A stretch of 64,000 nucleotides of DNA from Sialis fuliginosa (GCA_961205875.1 OY540810.1:20398001-20462000), one strand, 5' to 3'; counted from the first letter of the stretch, positions 47,401 to 60,241 are shown. Made by a program: numbers and translations. The notes: generated by a model not told the origin, from the sequence alone.

Positions 47401-47540
47401 GGGGGGGGGGGGGGGTTCATGTGGTTAAGGCGATCAGGTGACGTAGGGGTTGGACTTGATGGTAAGACCCTGTCCTGTCGCCCCCTTCTTCCCGAGGGCG
47501 GATTTGCAACGGCCGTCTGGACGTACGGAGATAGGTTTGC
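47401..47540. repeat. Poly-G tract and G+C-rich repeat fragment
   Basis: A run of about 16 G (about 47401-47416) is followed by GTGACGTAGGGGTTGGACTT, GTCGCCCCCTTCTTCCCGAG and GCAACGGCCGTCTGGACG. The - strand 127-codon frame here is a by-product of this G+C-rich text. Confidence 0.35.
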
Positions 47541-49257
47541 CTCATTGCACCCATGAAGCTTATAAATCTTCCAATCAAATTGGATTTTTCTTCGGGTGCC
47601 GGTTTTTTGGACGCTGAGACTTTTTGTGGCTTTTCTACTGATTGATGTAATGTGAAGTAATTGGTACAAATCGTTTTTCTTTTTTTTATAAAGTGTTTTT
47701 TGTGGGCTATGTGTGTGTCTTTTTAAAAATCTTATCAACGAAGGAAGAGTTTTTTTCTACTGCTATAATTTAGTTTGTTGATTATTAAATATGGTGTAGG
47801 TATATAAATACATAAAATTTTAATTTATACCGAAGATTCTAAGTCCCTCTTTGTCAGGATGCTATTAACTTATGAATTTTTTATAATATGAACTTATATA
47901 TAGATAAATACTTTTAAAAGGCGTGAATTTTGTCAACTGAACAATGATGACATAAATCATGTAAATAACACTGTTGTAATATGTATCATAAATAATTAGT
48001 AGACATACCGTATTTTCATACCTATTGTATGTGCCATAAATTATTGTCATCTGAAGTATTACATGTAAAACAAAGTTAAATGATACATTATGTACTGTAT
48101 ATGGTGTATACTATTTATTGTTACTAATATGAGAATATACAGGTTGTTCTAAAAGTTTGTATGGATTTTAAAGACAGAACTATATATTCTGAAAGATAAC
48201 GTTTCAACGCCTAGTTTAAAATAAAGTTTGCGCATATTCGTTAAATTTTGTTTACTGGCGATGAGCGGGATTTAAAAAATGCGTACTAAAATTCATGTTT
48301 TTTGCAGACCCTGCAAGTTATTTGAGATGTTTATCTATCCAATTCATCTATCATCTCTGTATTTTGTTATGAGACAAAAATTGTTTTCGAATTATTGTTT
48401 TACTAAACAGATAAATTTTTGTTTCAATCGGCTAATATTGTTTTAAAGAAAAACAATAATATGGTTGGATTAAAATTATATTTTAATATTCATACAAAAT
48501 TGTTGATAAATATGTAGAATTGTCTTGGTACAATGCAATTTTTTTCTGTGCAAGAATTACAATTCTTTAAAATATGCAAAAAAACACATTGACATTTTTA
48601 TAAACGAAATAACGGGAACTTGTAAGTACAAAATTTGTTTTCAATACATATTGAAAAAAAAAGAAACTCAATAATTCTGTAGATGAAGTATTCTTATTTG
48701 AATATATTCGTAAAAAACACATATTTCTAAAAATACATATTATCTAAACGAAAACATTCAAAGCAGAATTCAATTTATTATAAAATTATAGATACTAATG
48801 GATACTAAACATTACTAGGTATATACATATTTCTATAAAGTTGTAAGGAAAATAATAAATACAATATGCATATTTGAAACTGATAAAATATATTTTAATA
48901 TTTATCCAGACAATTTAATGTTTACATATTATATTAGATACAGTTTTTATGAAATATTGTAAATAATATTTGTTTGCGCGCGTGATAAAAAACAGTTAAA
49001 TAAATTCATTGCAAAACTAATGCCATGATAAGATAAAGTTTAATCTTGTAAATATTCGTTGTGTTAAGGTTTATCACCACCGGTCGGAAGAAAGACATGT
49101 AGATATTGCGTATTTATTATATTTTGTTAAAATATATGAAGGCCAAAATTTACGTATTCTTGTTGCGTTCGTTTATTTAATAAATAATACTTACAAGAAA
49201 TAATTTATAATGTGAATTATATTTTACTATAAACTTTACAAAATTCTGTAATAGTTA

Positions 49258-49464
49258 GGGTCGATCCAGACTATCGTGCCGGTCCCGGTCGGGTCTCGCT
49301 CCAATCAAATATAAATAAACAATAAACAATGAAAGCATCCACACTATAGGTATCGTGCCGGTTTCGATCCAATCACGCTCCGATACAGTATTTACGAGTA
49401 CTATACTGAATATTTGACTGGAGCGAGATCGGACCGGGACCGGCACGATAGTCTGGATCGACCC
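49258..49464. mobile_element. 207-bp MITE with 55-bp TIRs and TTA duplication
   Basis: The ends GGGTCGATCCAGACTATCGT are inverted repeats continuing through GCCGGTCCCGGTC and GCTCCA to ATTTG. TTA lies outside both ends (49255-49257 and 49465-49467), typical of Harbinger-type MITEs. A third degenerate copy of the TIR motif lies inside (49336-49383). The - strand 63-codon frame across it is an artefact. Confidence 0.75.
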
Positions 49465-49706
49465 TTAAACTCCCATAATCACGTATCCTAAAGTAAACAA
49501 GTTGAGTATCATACGAAAGGTTTTAACTTGAAATTGTATCTTTTATTACCCCCCCCCCCCTCTTTGTTGGTTCAGAAGGAACCATTTGTTTTATATTTTA
49601 TTAATTTATAAATCATATTTTTTATTTATTTATGCGGTGCTAGTATAAAAAGAAAATAAATTGTAAAATTACAAATTTTATAATTCATATTTCTTTTAAT
49701 TTTCAG

Positions 49707-49766
49707 TTTTCTAATAACGGCCCTGGAGGACAATCTACATGTTTACAAGGTCCTGATTGTTTCATG
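49707..49766 (+). CDS. Kal1: Second coding exon of the Kal1 candidate (Cys-rich box)
   Basis: A 60-nt exon lies between a pyrimidine-rich acceptor (CTTTTAATTTTCAG) and a consensus donor (ATG|GTAAGT). It is open in phase 0 and joins phase 0 of exon 1. Its 20 residues include STCLQGPDCFM, adding two cysteines to the C-x3-C of exon 1. The combined pattern C-x3-C ... C-x5-C resembles the N-terminal Cys box of anosmin-1, where a Cys-Trp or similar pair usually follows next. The expected WAP and fibronectin III exons were not found in the remaining 14 kb, so they probably lie beyond the window after a long intron. Small phase-0 exons separated by long introns are ordinary for insect matrix genes. 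The exon call is stronger than the family call. Confidence 0.6.
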
Positions 49767-52130
49767 GTAAGTTAATCTATTTGTTTATTATATTTTATGT
49801 CAAGAAAGAAAAATGTTTCCCTTTTACTAAGAAGACTTTTATCAAACCCAAATATTTCACAATATTCTAATAATACAATTTTTTCCTTGAAAATGATTTG
49901 TTCTTGATTATCCACGCTTACATTCAAATCATACGGTTGAACTCTTTAAGCATCATAATTTGTTATGCTTATATATTTCCTCCGGTGACATTTTTACAAT
50001 TTCAGTTATTCAACAAAGAATGTTGTAATTTCATCTGAACCTTTTTGACGTTTCGCTTTCACGATACAGGGTACATTGTTCTAGGTTTATAGGCGTTGTA
50101 AAACTGCTCGCTGAAACCATAAATCAACTGTCATTACAAAATGACAAATTCTATTTTCTAGCTACTATCGTTTCTAACTGTACCTTTAGTACTATAGGGT
50201 TGACGAATTAATAGTTAGTACAACTGCAAATTTAAAAATACATCTATGAATAACATTTAAATTATGTAGGATTTCACATTTCCTCGTGTTTAATTAACAT
50301 TAATTCAAATAGGCACAATTAATTTTATTTGATCTTAATATGCAACATATGTATAATTGTATCTAAAATTCATGTATACTTTCGTAACTGAATTTAGGTG
50401 CGACTATTAATTAAAAAAGAAATACATTATTAGGGTTTCGTAAGTACCTATTCAGTAGATACATCGTTACATTTTATTTAATAAAATGTGTTTTCTGAAT
50501 TTGTTGATTATTTCTTATAAAAATATATTTTGAGCCAGTACTTACCGTGATAGAAAGGGTTATGTGTGTGATGTGGTATATGAAATTGCTGTTTTGAACC
50601 CTCCACAAGTTGAAGTATCAGAAAACATTTTTTTGTCCTCTGTATACTGATTTTTTTACATTTTTATATGTTAGGGTAATTTTTTTCTGTTTTAAAGTAG
50701 TCATTTATTTAATAAAAATTTTATATACTGTCATCTATTTTGTGTATATTATTAAATATTATAGCATTATTTTAAAGAACAATATATTGTGATCGAGTAT
50801 CGAACGGTAGAATTTATGTACACGAAACAGTATAAAATTGGAAAATTTTATGTCTATCTGAAAAATCACACATTGACATATTTTCACACAAGTATATTTT
50901 ATTGAAGTTTTGGAACGGCTCGCGTTGAGGGGGCGTGGGGCGGGGCGGTACTACAGCAGTTTGACTCGTCACTATCAATCACATCGGTTCTATCCAACAT
51001 CCAATGCATTGACATTCTCGTACTAAACCCCCCTAAAGTTCCCAGTCAACCCTCTCACGGACATGTAGATTTGTATACCGGAGAACCCTGCCGTTGTAGA
51101 CGTTTATGAAATAAATTGAGATATATTTGGATGAAGGGTAAACTTTTCATGCAAAAAAGTATGTGTTGGATTTGTTAGATGTAGAAGTATTGCTTTATTA
51201 TGGAAGATAATGCTCTTTGACGGTTGGTATATAAAAGCAATTTTAGTATGTTAGTGTGGAGGTTTATATTTCCAAAATGCTTATATATGACATAAAAAGG
51301 AGATATTTAAAATTCGCCTAGAATATATTTTAGTAAATAACAATTAATTTTCGTGGAAATAGGTAAATTAAAATATTTCAAATATGATCGTTCAAAAGTT
51401 TTGCCCGCAACATCAATTTTTTCGAAAATTTTAAAAATATTAAATTATATTTGTGAGGATACACAGGATTAAGACAAATTAATAAGTTATGGTAGTTTAG
51501 TATAGATTAAAAATAATTACAAATTTCAAAGAATAGCTTTATCATATCGAATTACATACATTTGTTTTATTTTCATTAATATTAATTCTTTGAACACATT
51601 GTTTATACTTTATACATATAAACGTAAATATAGAATTGGTATGTTAAACAATAACCTGATACATTGGTGCGGTGTTTTATTTTAAACATAAATAATCCAT
51701 AAGTACATAATGATAATGAATTGCATTTATATCTCATCTTACTTTTATTAATTTATTATACTATGTTAAAATGTTTTATAATTTTAGAAATTTAATTGTA
51801 AAATAGGTAATCAGGTTACTGCAATTTTAAATTTACAGGCAAAATTTAAGATATATGTATGTATGTATGTATTTTGAAATTAATATTCAGGCGAAGTCGA
51901 AGCCGCTCGAGGAAATTGTATAAAGCTATAAAGAAGTAAGGTTAGATGTTTTTTATTTGTTTTTATTTTATGTGTCTTTGCAGAGTTGTGATTTAAAATA
52001 ATACAAGTAGAATTTATTTATTTGTTATTATTTAAAATATATAGCGCTTATGTATAGATTCAACCTTCGACTTCGGAAAAATCTTCCATTTAATTTGCAA
52101 TGCAATTAAATTAAATATAATTTTTTTGTA
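49767..52130 (+). other. Start of intron 2 of the Kal1 candidate, with a GC-box patch
   Basis: Mostly A+T-rich. At 50930-50949 lies a dense GC box (GGGGGCGTGGGGCGGGGCGG), a Sp/KLF-type motif, followed by a unique G+C-richer stretch to about 51075. No exon supported. Confidence 0.35.
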
Positions 52131-52239
52131 ATTACTTTAATTTAGTGATAGTTAAGTTAAATAATGAATATTGATAAATTCGGGAGTGGGTGAAGATTAT
52201 GTAGAACAATTTAAACTTTGTTAAATCGAAAAGAAACAT

Positions 52240-52560
52240 AGATTCCTGTAAACAGAGTAGTGTGCGTACCGGGTCTGTTTTCGGTGTGCCTGGGGGTGAG
52301 ACGGGGGTGTAAAGGGTGGACGTGGTGGTTGCGGACCCCGACGACACCCCCGGGCGCAGCAAACAGACAACAAGCGTCGGTGTGTGTAACGCATACCACC
52401 ATTAATTTTACTTTTTCGTTCTGGCAGGGCAATAAATGTGACAGCCGGAATATAGCGTCCGTCACACGGTGTTATATAGTCGGGCCATTATCTGTGTAAT
52501 AAGAGTCTGTTTATTGCACCACCACAACTCGAGACTGTTTCGGTAATTTTGAGGTGAGAT
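52240..52560. promoter_or_regulatory. G+C-richer island in the downstream intron
   Basis: Unique block with GGGGGTGAGACGGGGGTG, CCCCGACGACACCCCCGGG, then the low-confidence exon at 52428. Frames are open on both strands because of composition. Candidate internal promoter or enhancer. Confidence 0.25.
52428..52499 (+). CDS. Low-confidence alternative terminal exon candidate for the + strand gene
   Basis: A strong acceptor (TTACTTTTTCGTTCTGGCAG|GGC) opens 23 codons in phase 0, compatible with the exit of the exon at 49707-49766, and reaches a TAA. The short tail has two cysteines (KCDSRN, RCYIVG). It lies at the end of a G+C-richer island. Anosmin-type proteins are far longer, so this would be a truncated isoform or, more likely, a decoy. 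Confidence 0.15.
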   Translation, partial: GNKCDSRNIASVTRCYIVGPLSV

Positions 52561-54700
52561 TTTTAAGTTGGTGGTGCTGGAGACTATTGTGGCGATAAAG
52601 AAAAGAATGTGATTTTTTTACAAAAGGTGCTGAGTTTTGGAATTGTATGTTTTAATTTATTTATGACTGTCTAGAGGTGAGCATTTTTATCGGTTGTTTT
52701 ATAATAATATACATATTATTATAAAACAACGTATTTGTGAATATGTTGATATGAAAAGATAGTAATTATTGTATACATTAATATGCGTCTATACCTATAT
52801 TACAAGCTGATAGTGAAGGTAATATATAATTTTTTTTTAATTTCGTTCCAAATAAAAAAAAAACTATTTTCTAAAAAAACTTACAGACAAACCGATAGAC
52901 AGACACTTAAATGTAATTGAGGTAATGGTCGTATACGGTATTTAGGGACTCTCAAAACGTTGTATCTTATATTTTAAATTCATTGTGATCGATTGAAATT
53001 AATAGAATTCTGGATTTAAAATGTATTTTTTAAATATGTTATAAGTATTTTGAATAAAATTTAGATATCATTACCAAGTTAGTTGGATCCCACTGCTATA
53101 GTAAATATGCATACTATAATAAAAAATCACAAAACGTCCGATTCAAAATTAATAGTACAAAAACTGCACTGAAATGGTTAAAAACAGTTAAAATGTGTAA
53201 TATAATTTCCTATCTACAGTTATCTAGACACATACATCCGTAAGTTCATAGACAAGAGACATATAAATTATAGCTCACAATGTAAGAACAGTATGAAATA
53301 AAACCTAATACGTGCCTCCAGTACGAGCGAAGACAGATTGCTCTGTAAACTTTGGGAATGAGTTCTATCGAAGAAAAAGAATCTGCGAGGCTAGAGTAGA
53401 AGAAATCGATGAAAATACACTTCCGAGAATTAAAAGTTTATATTTACAATATAAAGGAGTAGTAAATGTATATTCAAATACTTAAGAATGTCTTTATGAT
53501 ATTGTTAGTAATATAATTAATTAATTTGTAAATAAGACAATATTAATTACATATTTTGTTAATAAAGTAGGTATTTGATAACCCATTTAATTCTTTAAGA
53601 GGAAGTTGGACATTATGTTATAAAGAACGACTAGCAATCCTATTTCTGTTATACATATCTACATAAGACAAAATTGAAATCCAAAAATGTTAAAAATATT
53701 GTTAATAATTGAAGAAATATTTTTTTTAATTCAAAACAAATTCCCAATTTGACATACATACATACTATAAAAATAACTTTACCTGTTATAATATACCTTG
53801 ACAGTAACATACACAAAGAGACTGATGATACTTACTCTCACCGTCGGAGGTCGCCACGTCTCTCTCTCTCTCATCTCATCCCCCCTCTATTTCTTTACCG
53901 GTTAGTCCTTCTTTAATCTATCAGTGGTCTTCGAAATGAAACTGTTATTTGAAAACATTTATACCTGAATGATGGGATAACAGTTTATTGAAAGGGGTTA
54001 TAATATGATGAGTCGACATTTTCAACAAAATCAGCTACCGTTTATTTTTATTATATTGTGTTTTTGTTATTAAATTGATAAACTAAAATGATATATCAGG
54101 TTTCCCAGAAAAAATTTTCAACATGGAGATCTCAGTAACTATACGAAATACAGATTTGGTTAAATAAGGTGAATTATTGATAAGGGAAGGATGATTATTA
54201 TGACATATGTACAATTAAAAATCCGTATGGTTTAGGCTGTATATTGAAAAACTAAAGTTAGTACTTGTAACTCGAAAACGAAAAGTGTAAGAAAAATTCT
54301 CAAAATCACCGTTCAATTCTACACAAAAAGTGCCTTAAGAAATAAGTGAAAAGAACCTATCTACTTTGACAAAAATATAGTGAGTAAAAAAAAATCTCAT
54401 CTTATTTAAATCTCTGATAGTTACTGAGATATCTATGCTATGCTAAAAAAGTTATCTGGGACATTCGGCCTATGTAATATTAGATTATATAATAGAAATC
54501 AATTTAAAAGTCCACTGAAAAAAATGAGAGCATTTTTTTGTAGTGGGGGAAGGGGTGAGTGTACGGTATTGTACAAGTAGGTACATATGTATATTAAATG
54601 ACACTAACTTATGCAAATTGCACTCCGGCAGTGTAGACGATCGCGATGGTTGGAAATGAGTTTGTTAGAGCACTTTGCTTTACTATTTGTCGATTGTTTT
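52561..54700. other. A+T-rich DNA, nothing strong
   Basis: A CT run lies at 53860-53871. The segment 54100-54470 (GATCTCAGTAACTAT...GATAGTTACTGAGATATC) has inverted ACTGAGAT motifs and reads like a dispersed repeat. Confidence 0.3.
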
Positions 54701-54710
54701 TCATTTGGGA

Positions 54711-54840
54711 GTTTTGTCTTGGGAATGTGACGCCAAACTTTAGCTATCTTGTAAACTATGTTCAAGTCATCCGGCGGGGATGCTTTTAGGTCATGCACAA
54801 GTGTTTTTCATGATCGCCACCGAGAGTTGTTTTACAAGAA
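54711..54840 (+). repeat. Diverged duplicated noncoding block, copy 1
   Basis: Aligns with 55722-55840: TTTGTCTTGGGA, GC-CGC-AAA-TTTAG, TATCT-TGTAAACT, TCATCC-GG, GGTCATG and TTTTTC-GATCGC in the same order. Confidence 0.5.
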
Positions 54841-55721
54841 TTTATTTTACTTTATGAAATCATTTTTCGAGGATGTTTAAATCTATACGAAGTTTCTTTA
54901 CGACAAGAATTCTGTAATTTATGTGTTTGACGTTACATATGTTATATAAGTGCTTAAAGTAAAGGAAACTAAAGCTTATGTGATATCTTTTTATGAAAAA
55001 ATTACCATAAAGAATGTCATAGACAAGTAATAGATAGAGAGTAATATAGTGTCCGACGGTCAAAATTGCACCTTCAGCTAATATATAATATATTTATCCT
55101 TTTTTCGAACAAATGTTTCTTTTTTTTCACGTAGAAATCAATTCTTAAACAAAAATTTAGTTTTTTATTAAAAAATATTAAAATAAAACAAAAAATACCC
55201 ACTAATACAAAATAAAAATTGGTAACGTTTTATTTTGGACATAATAAAATATTATTTTTTTAAGTTAGAAGATTTTTTATTAGTTTTTTTTTAGTTATTA
55301 AATTATTATGTTCTTAATTAAGTCGAAATGTAAAAATAACTAATAGATAACTAATTATTATGATTATTTATTTGAAAATAATACTATTTATATATATTAT
55401 TATTATTTTTAAATAATTATTGTATTATTTTAAATTTCAACAAACACACGCTCTGAACTAAATATAGTTAAAAATAAATATATTTTTCTATTTTTTTTTT
55501 AAATTTTTACACTAATCATTCTACTTGGACCGAAGGAAAATAAATACCAAATAATGATGTTTGATCGGGCACTAGAGCAATAAATAGGTCAAATTTACAA
55601 AAAATTCTCAATTTCACTATAACGATTTTTGTAAATGTATCATTTCTATAAGAATGTGTTTTCTAAGTGAGTATTTCTCACATTTTACTTGTTTTTGATT
55701 GTGTAACATTTAAGAGAGATT

Positions 55722-55840
55722 TGTCTTGGGAGCACGCCGCTAAAGTTTAGTTATCTGTTGTAAACTGTCTCCATCATCCAGGGACACTTTCGGGTCATGT
55801 GTTTTTCTCGATCGCTGTTAAATGTTTTATGAGACATTTC
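55722..55840 (+). repeat. Diverged duplicated noncoding block, copy 2
   Basis: The same ordered motifs as copy 1, about 1.0 kb downstream, with several small gaps. Confidence 0.5.
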
Positions 55841-58260
55841 AGTTGACGCTATATACAATTATCGTGGGATTAAATCTCGTGGAAGTTTCGATGAGTAATT
55901 ACCAGCCGCAATTTGGTTATTACACCACCCGAGATGTGTTTTGCTAGCTGAAACTTTGGAAATTATACAAGAGCTAATATTTGGTTTTATTTCAGTCAGC
56001 AGTTATTTTATTGTATCTGTTGTAAATGTCGATATCGAAGTTTCGTGGTTTATACGTTTCATAACTTTAGGTAGTTAATTGATGAAGCTGTTTTTCTTTG
56101 ATAAAGTTTTATTGGACGGATGTTTATTTTACGGAAAAGTAAACATATTTTGTGCATGTGTATATATATGTACATACATACAAAAAATAAAGATTCGTTT
56201 TTTCTATAATTTTATGATTTTTTTCTTTGTATAAGTCATTTTTAAAACGATTTTTTCTTACATATTTTTTGCTAAAACGCAATTCTAATTTTATTAATGA
56301 AACTTGAAATTCATTTTTAGGTAAGAAATTGACAAAGTCAACTTTTCAGCAAAAACAATTTTATTTTAATTTTATATAATTATGTAATGTATTATGAAAC
56401 GTTGTGAGCGCGTAAAACGTACGTACTCTGTGCAGGCGCGTATATGTATACTAGCTATGAAATTATTTGGGTGATTTTCAAGACGTATTTTTTATCAAAA
56501 CAGTAATAAAATAAGGTTATTTTAATTTCAGGATTTTTTTAAATAGAAACTAATGATAAATTCTGATACACTTATTCAGTCATATAATAAATATTGCAAT
56601 GAAATTAACAAAAAAATAAACACCCTCCTCAATAAAATTATTTAAAAAATAAAATCCGTTGGGTCTGTGAAAAAACCTAAAAATTATTAAAAGTGAACGA
56701 TAAAAAAGTCAAATTTTATTTAATCGTATATTAATGCAAAATTAGAAAAATGTACATTATAATTTTTATATTGATATTATAAGTATTATACGATATAAAC
56801 CTTGGTATAAAAATAATTATTATGTATTAATCAAAATTAGTTCGTGTGTATTTTATGATATATTGTGTCCTTGATATTTCAAATTCATCTACAGTTTGTA
56901 ATTAATTCTTGCTAAATTAAGTTAATTTAATGAAATACTAAGTCGTGTCTAAACAACTACGTATTATAAAAATCTCAATGGCCATAAATATTTCAATTAA
57001 GACTATAAATAACGGAAATCGCCAAGAAACATAGATTTTAATTAGGTTTCTTATTTTTTCACTCATAAAAATTTTATGCACGATAATAAATTAAATCAAT
57101 TTTATTTAAAACTGTTATGTTTAATTACAAAAATTGAATGATTACTTGTTTTATTTATATTTTATTGTTAATAAATATTTATTTATATGACGAAAATACA
57201 GAATTTTTATGTTTCTGATGAAATTTTAATTACAAAAAAGAAATAAAATTGTTATAAACTGTAAGAAATATTTAAATTCGTGTGCTTGAAGTATAGAATT
57301 TCAAAATTTTATGAAGAATTTGAAAAATATTAAATGATTGAAATTAAATTCATTCCATTGATCGAATAAATTGTAATATTTATTATTTATAAAATTGAAT
57401 GATTATTAAAACATTATTTTTAATATTATATATTACATACATTTTAATACAAATTAATTTTCATATGTACCATGCGTATTATAATCATAATGACACAGCC
57501 CCATAAAAAAGAACAAGACTATTTTAATCGGACTGTCTTTCTTACATATTTTTGAGCGCTGAAAACTAATTTTACAATTTTATAATTGACCCCTCAATTT
57601 TTTAATATCATCAAAAAATAGCAAACAAAATTATATAAATTTTTAGAGCTTCTATGGCCAATGACATTTTTTTACCAAATCTAATGAATGATCTTATAGA
57701 CCAGATTTTTTTTTCATTTTTTTTTTTTTGTATTGCTGTACGACCATTTTTATTTGCGATCTAAGAAACAAGTATTTTTTTTATAACTCGGTCAAAAAGG
57801 TCGTACAGGCAAAGCAAATTGAAAAGACTGTTCTACAAAAGTCGAATCGTTGATTAGATTTAGTCAATAATTATCACGGGCTGTATTATATATATTTGTT
57901 AATTTTTGACATTCTAAAAACATTTTAATTTAAATTAATATGCCAAATATTGAGTTTCAATTTTAATACATATTAATGTTTCTTGATATGTAAATAATAA
58001 TAATTATTATTGCGAATAAGTAAACCAATAATTATTGTTCTAGTAATAAAATTCACACGACATACATCATTCTCATAGGAAATGCAATCACTTATAACAG
58101 GAATAATAATATATAAATCCAACACAATGGCGTTTTATGTAAATGATTTCTACTTGTTTAGTTCACTCGAAAACTGGAAAGATTATTTATCAATCTGTCC
58201 GAACGTTAACCCATACACAATTCTGTGTGACACTCGCACATGAGTCAGTCAGGAGTCAGC
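55841..58260. other. A+T-rich DNA, nothing supported
   Basis: Low complexity. One patch at 56405-56440 (GAGCGCGTAAAACGTACG) is G+C-richer but has no partner. Confidence 0.35.
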
Positions 58261-58274
58261 TAACGACGATTATA

Positions 58275-58860
58275 CAGTGGCGGCTTTGTTAAAATGTATT
58301 GAGTTTTATAATTCATTTATTTATTCTCTAAATTTGCCTTATTTTATGTTATTTTGATATCGTATTTTGTTATTTTTAATGTCATCAGTATAACAACGCC
58401 ATTATAGTTTTCTGTATAAGTTACTGTAGAATTTAAAAGGCAATGAAATATTTTGTAAAAATATTTTTTACTAGTTTTTATTTTAGTTTGCCTGTATACT
58501 TGTTTAATTCAACTGACATAAACTAAAAAAATATAAAGAGTGCCAGGCACTCCGCACTGTGTTAAGCCGTGTTTACACCAAAAGGACAAAACAGCAACAC
58601 GATGTTTTTAAAACAATTTGTATTTTAAAAAGTATAGGTTTTGTTGCTATTTGATAAAAAAAAAACAATGCGTATTATACATAATCTGAGCAAAAGTAAA
58701 GTTATCTGGGAAGTGCTTAATAGTTATAAATATGCTCGGGATTTTAGAATAGAAGTAATAAATACCACTTGGAATTTGAATTCGGGACACTTTGATTTTG
58801 AACGGTTGCTATTTTGAAATTTCGCTGACTAACGAACTTAACATATGTTTTAAAAAGATC
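58275..58860 (+). repeat. Related copy of the CAGTGGCG element
   Basis: CAGTGGCGGCTTTG at 58275, then ATGTATTGAG, GCCGTGTTTACACCAAAA and GTTGCTATTTGATAAAAA, which parallel 37638-37780 with longer spacing. The right end is not found. Confidence 0.3.
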
Positions 58861-59124
58861 AGGAAAAAAAATATTTTACGGTCAGTGTAATAAATGCAGT
58901 TAGTATTAATAATTACTGGTATGTATTAATAATAACCGATAATTATTAAAAATGTAACATATACACATAGAGCTTTGAACGGATCCCATTTTTTCATGAT
59001 TTGAAATAAATGATTGATGAAAATATATAGTTTTTTTGCCGAAGTTTCTTTAGAAAAATTCACTAATAAAAAGTGCGTGTGTGTGTATTTTAATATCGCT
59101 TATAAGCTGTAAGATAATTGACTC

Positions 59125-59530
59125 ACTTGATCCGCACCACCAAGCGTCACTGGCATCAGGGTTGAGAAGGCAAGCAGTGGCAGCAGACTTTCAACAATTG
59201 ATCAGAGCGCGCTTGGGCCACCATAAATCTTCCACTCGTCCTTATCGCACAAGTCACCGGCTATAATACAATCGATCTATTCTAGCCTCCCCCAATATCC
59301 GATAACTGAACCCCATGAGTATCGTATTTTAGATATTCTGTTTTGTATCAACGACTCGGTTCGCAGCGTTAATGCAATCGTCCAGTCCGACACTCGGCAT
59401 GCTTCGTATTGTTATCATGACAATAGCTCGCTTCGTCCGCTGACCGATTTCTAGAAATATGACGGCGTGCGAATAAAAGGGCACTGAGATATCACACGCT
59501 AATCCAATTATGCGTCAGTTGTTCGTTATA
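59125..59530. promoter_or_regulatory. G+C-richer unique island
   Basis: Contains CAAGCAGTGGCAGCAG, AGAGCGCGCTTGGGCC, repeated CGTCC/GTCCG motifs, an ATAAAAGG box (59473) and a GCGTCAGTTG initiator-like motif (59513), 42 bp apart. A distal promoter or enhancer of the + strand gene is possible. Confidence 0.25.
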
Positions 59531-60140
59531 TATTATCTGATTTTAACGTGATTATTGAAAAATTTGTTGTTTACTATAACAGAGGTATTATATTATTATG
59601 GATTATGGATATTCTTATTGTTAGGTGAAGAATAAAAGGGTGCTTTGGTTTCACATATATTATCATTATTTTCTACTTCTATTGTTTATTTGCCAGAAGA
59701 CCAATTTAATAACATAATATTAGATAATTTACGGCCTCGAGCGTGTAGGACCCTAATTGGGATTCGATTTATCTATTATATCACGAGATGAGACAATTAG
59801 GGATTGGAAAATCGTTAAATCGCTTAAATATCTTTTTTCGATAAATTGTATGCAATATGCAACAAGTAGAAAATGCAAGGTGTTATTATTTTTTAATAAA
59901 TATGTATTAAAATGAAAATTTGGTAGTTGCGAAATTGATGCATTCAACCAAAAATGTATACCTATTGAATAATTAGGTCAAACACGTATAAAAAAATAAC
60001 CGCGGTAATTGAAAAATGGCGGTAATTTTACAATCCCTAGAAACGAGAAAAAGGTAGCTTTCTTCTAGAAAACTAACTGTCTTATTTCGAGTCTACATTT
60101 CAAATGATCTCGTATTGGTTTTGTTTTTTAAAAATTCCAG

Positions 60141-60241
60141 TTGTATCGTCTCGATCTGTCTCGTCAGAGTTTAAGCCAATATAATTTCAAGGCCGTGAAA
60201 AGCTCCGTATCGGCGTGCACCCTTCTGGGTACAGACATCGT
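60141..60241 (+). CDS. Low-confidence exon candidate downstream of the Kal1 candidate
   Basis: The acceptor TTTTTTAAAAATTCCAG|TTG leads into 33 codons open in phase 0, ending at GACATCGT|GTGAGAT in phase 2. The peptide (LYRLDLSRQSLSQYNFKAVK and so on) is not A+T-driven. It has only one cysteine and does not match the Cys box or WAP region expected next in anosmin-1. Confidence 0.15.

Larger units (their letters stand above)
41693..49706 (+). other. Intron 1 of the Kal1 candidate (8014 bp)
   Basis: The interval is bounded by GTGAGT and TTTTCAG. It contains a piggyBac-like MITE with an internal 52-bp tandem duplication (43327-43712), one TA-flanked MITE (45084-45439), a Helitron-5'-end-like fragment (46865-46975), a long poly-G tract (about 47401-47417) next to a G+C-rich repeat fragment (47418-47540), a dispersed repeat starting TACAGGTTGTTCTAAAAG (about 48138), and a Harbinger-like MITE (49258-49464). 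The rest is A+T-rich DNA with no coding signal I could support. Confidence 0.5.

Noticed and set aside
47355-47738. 127-codon - strand frame with a Pro-rich end
   Set aside because: The prolines are the translated poly-G tract (about 47401-47416), and the remainder overlaps repeat-like G+C-rich text.
49255-49446. 63-codon - strand frame with Arg/Ser/Asp text
   Set aside because: It lies wholly within an inverted-repeat MITE, which explains the open frame.
52132-52499. Overlapping frames on both strands with Pro/Gly/Thr text
   Set aside because: Several mutually overlapping frames in one G+C-rich island cannot all be coding. Only the spliced candidate 52428-52499 was kept, at low confidence.
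59081-59266. 61-codon + strand frame in a G+C-richer island
   Set aside because: Open because of composition; no splice partners or conserved motif, so treated as possible regulatory DNA.
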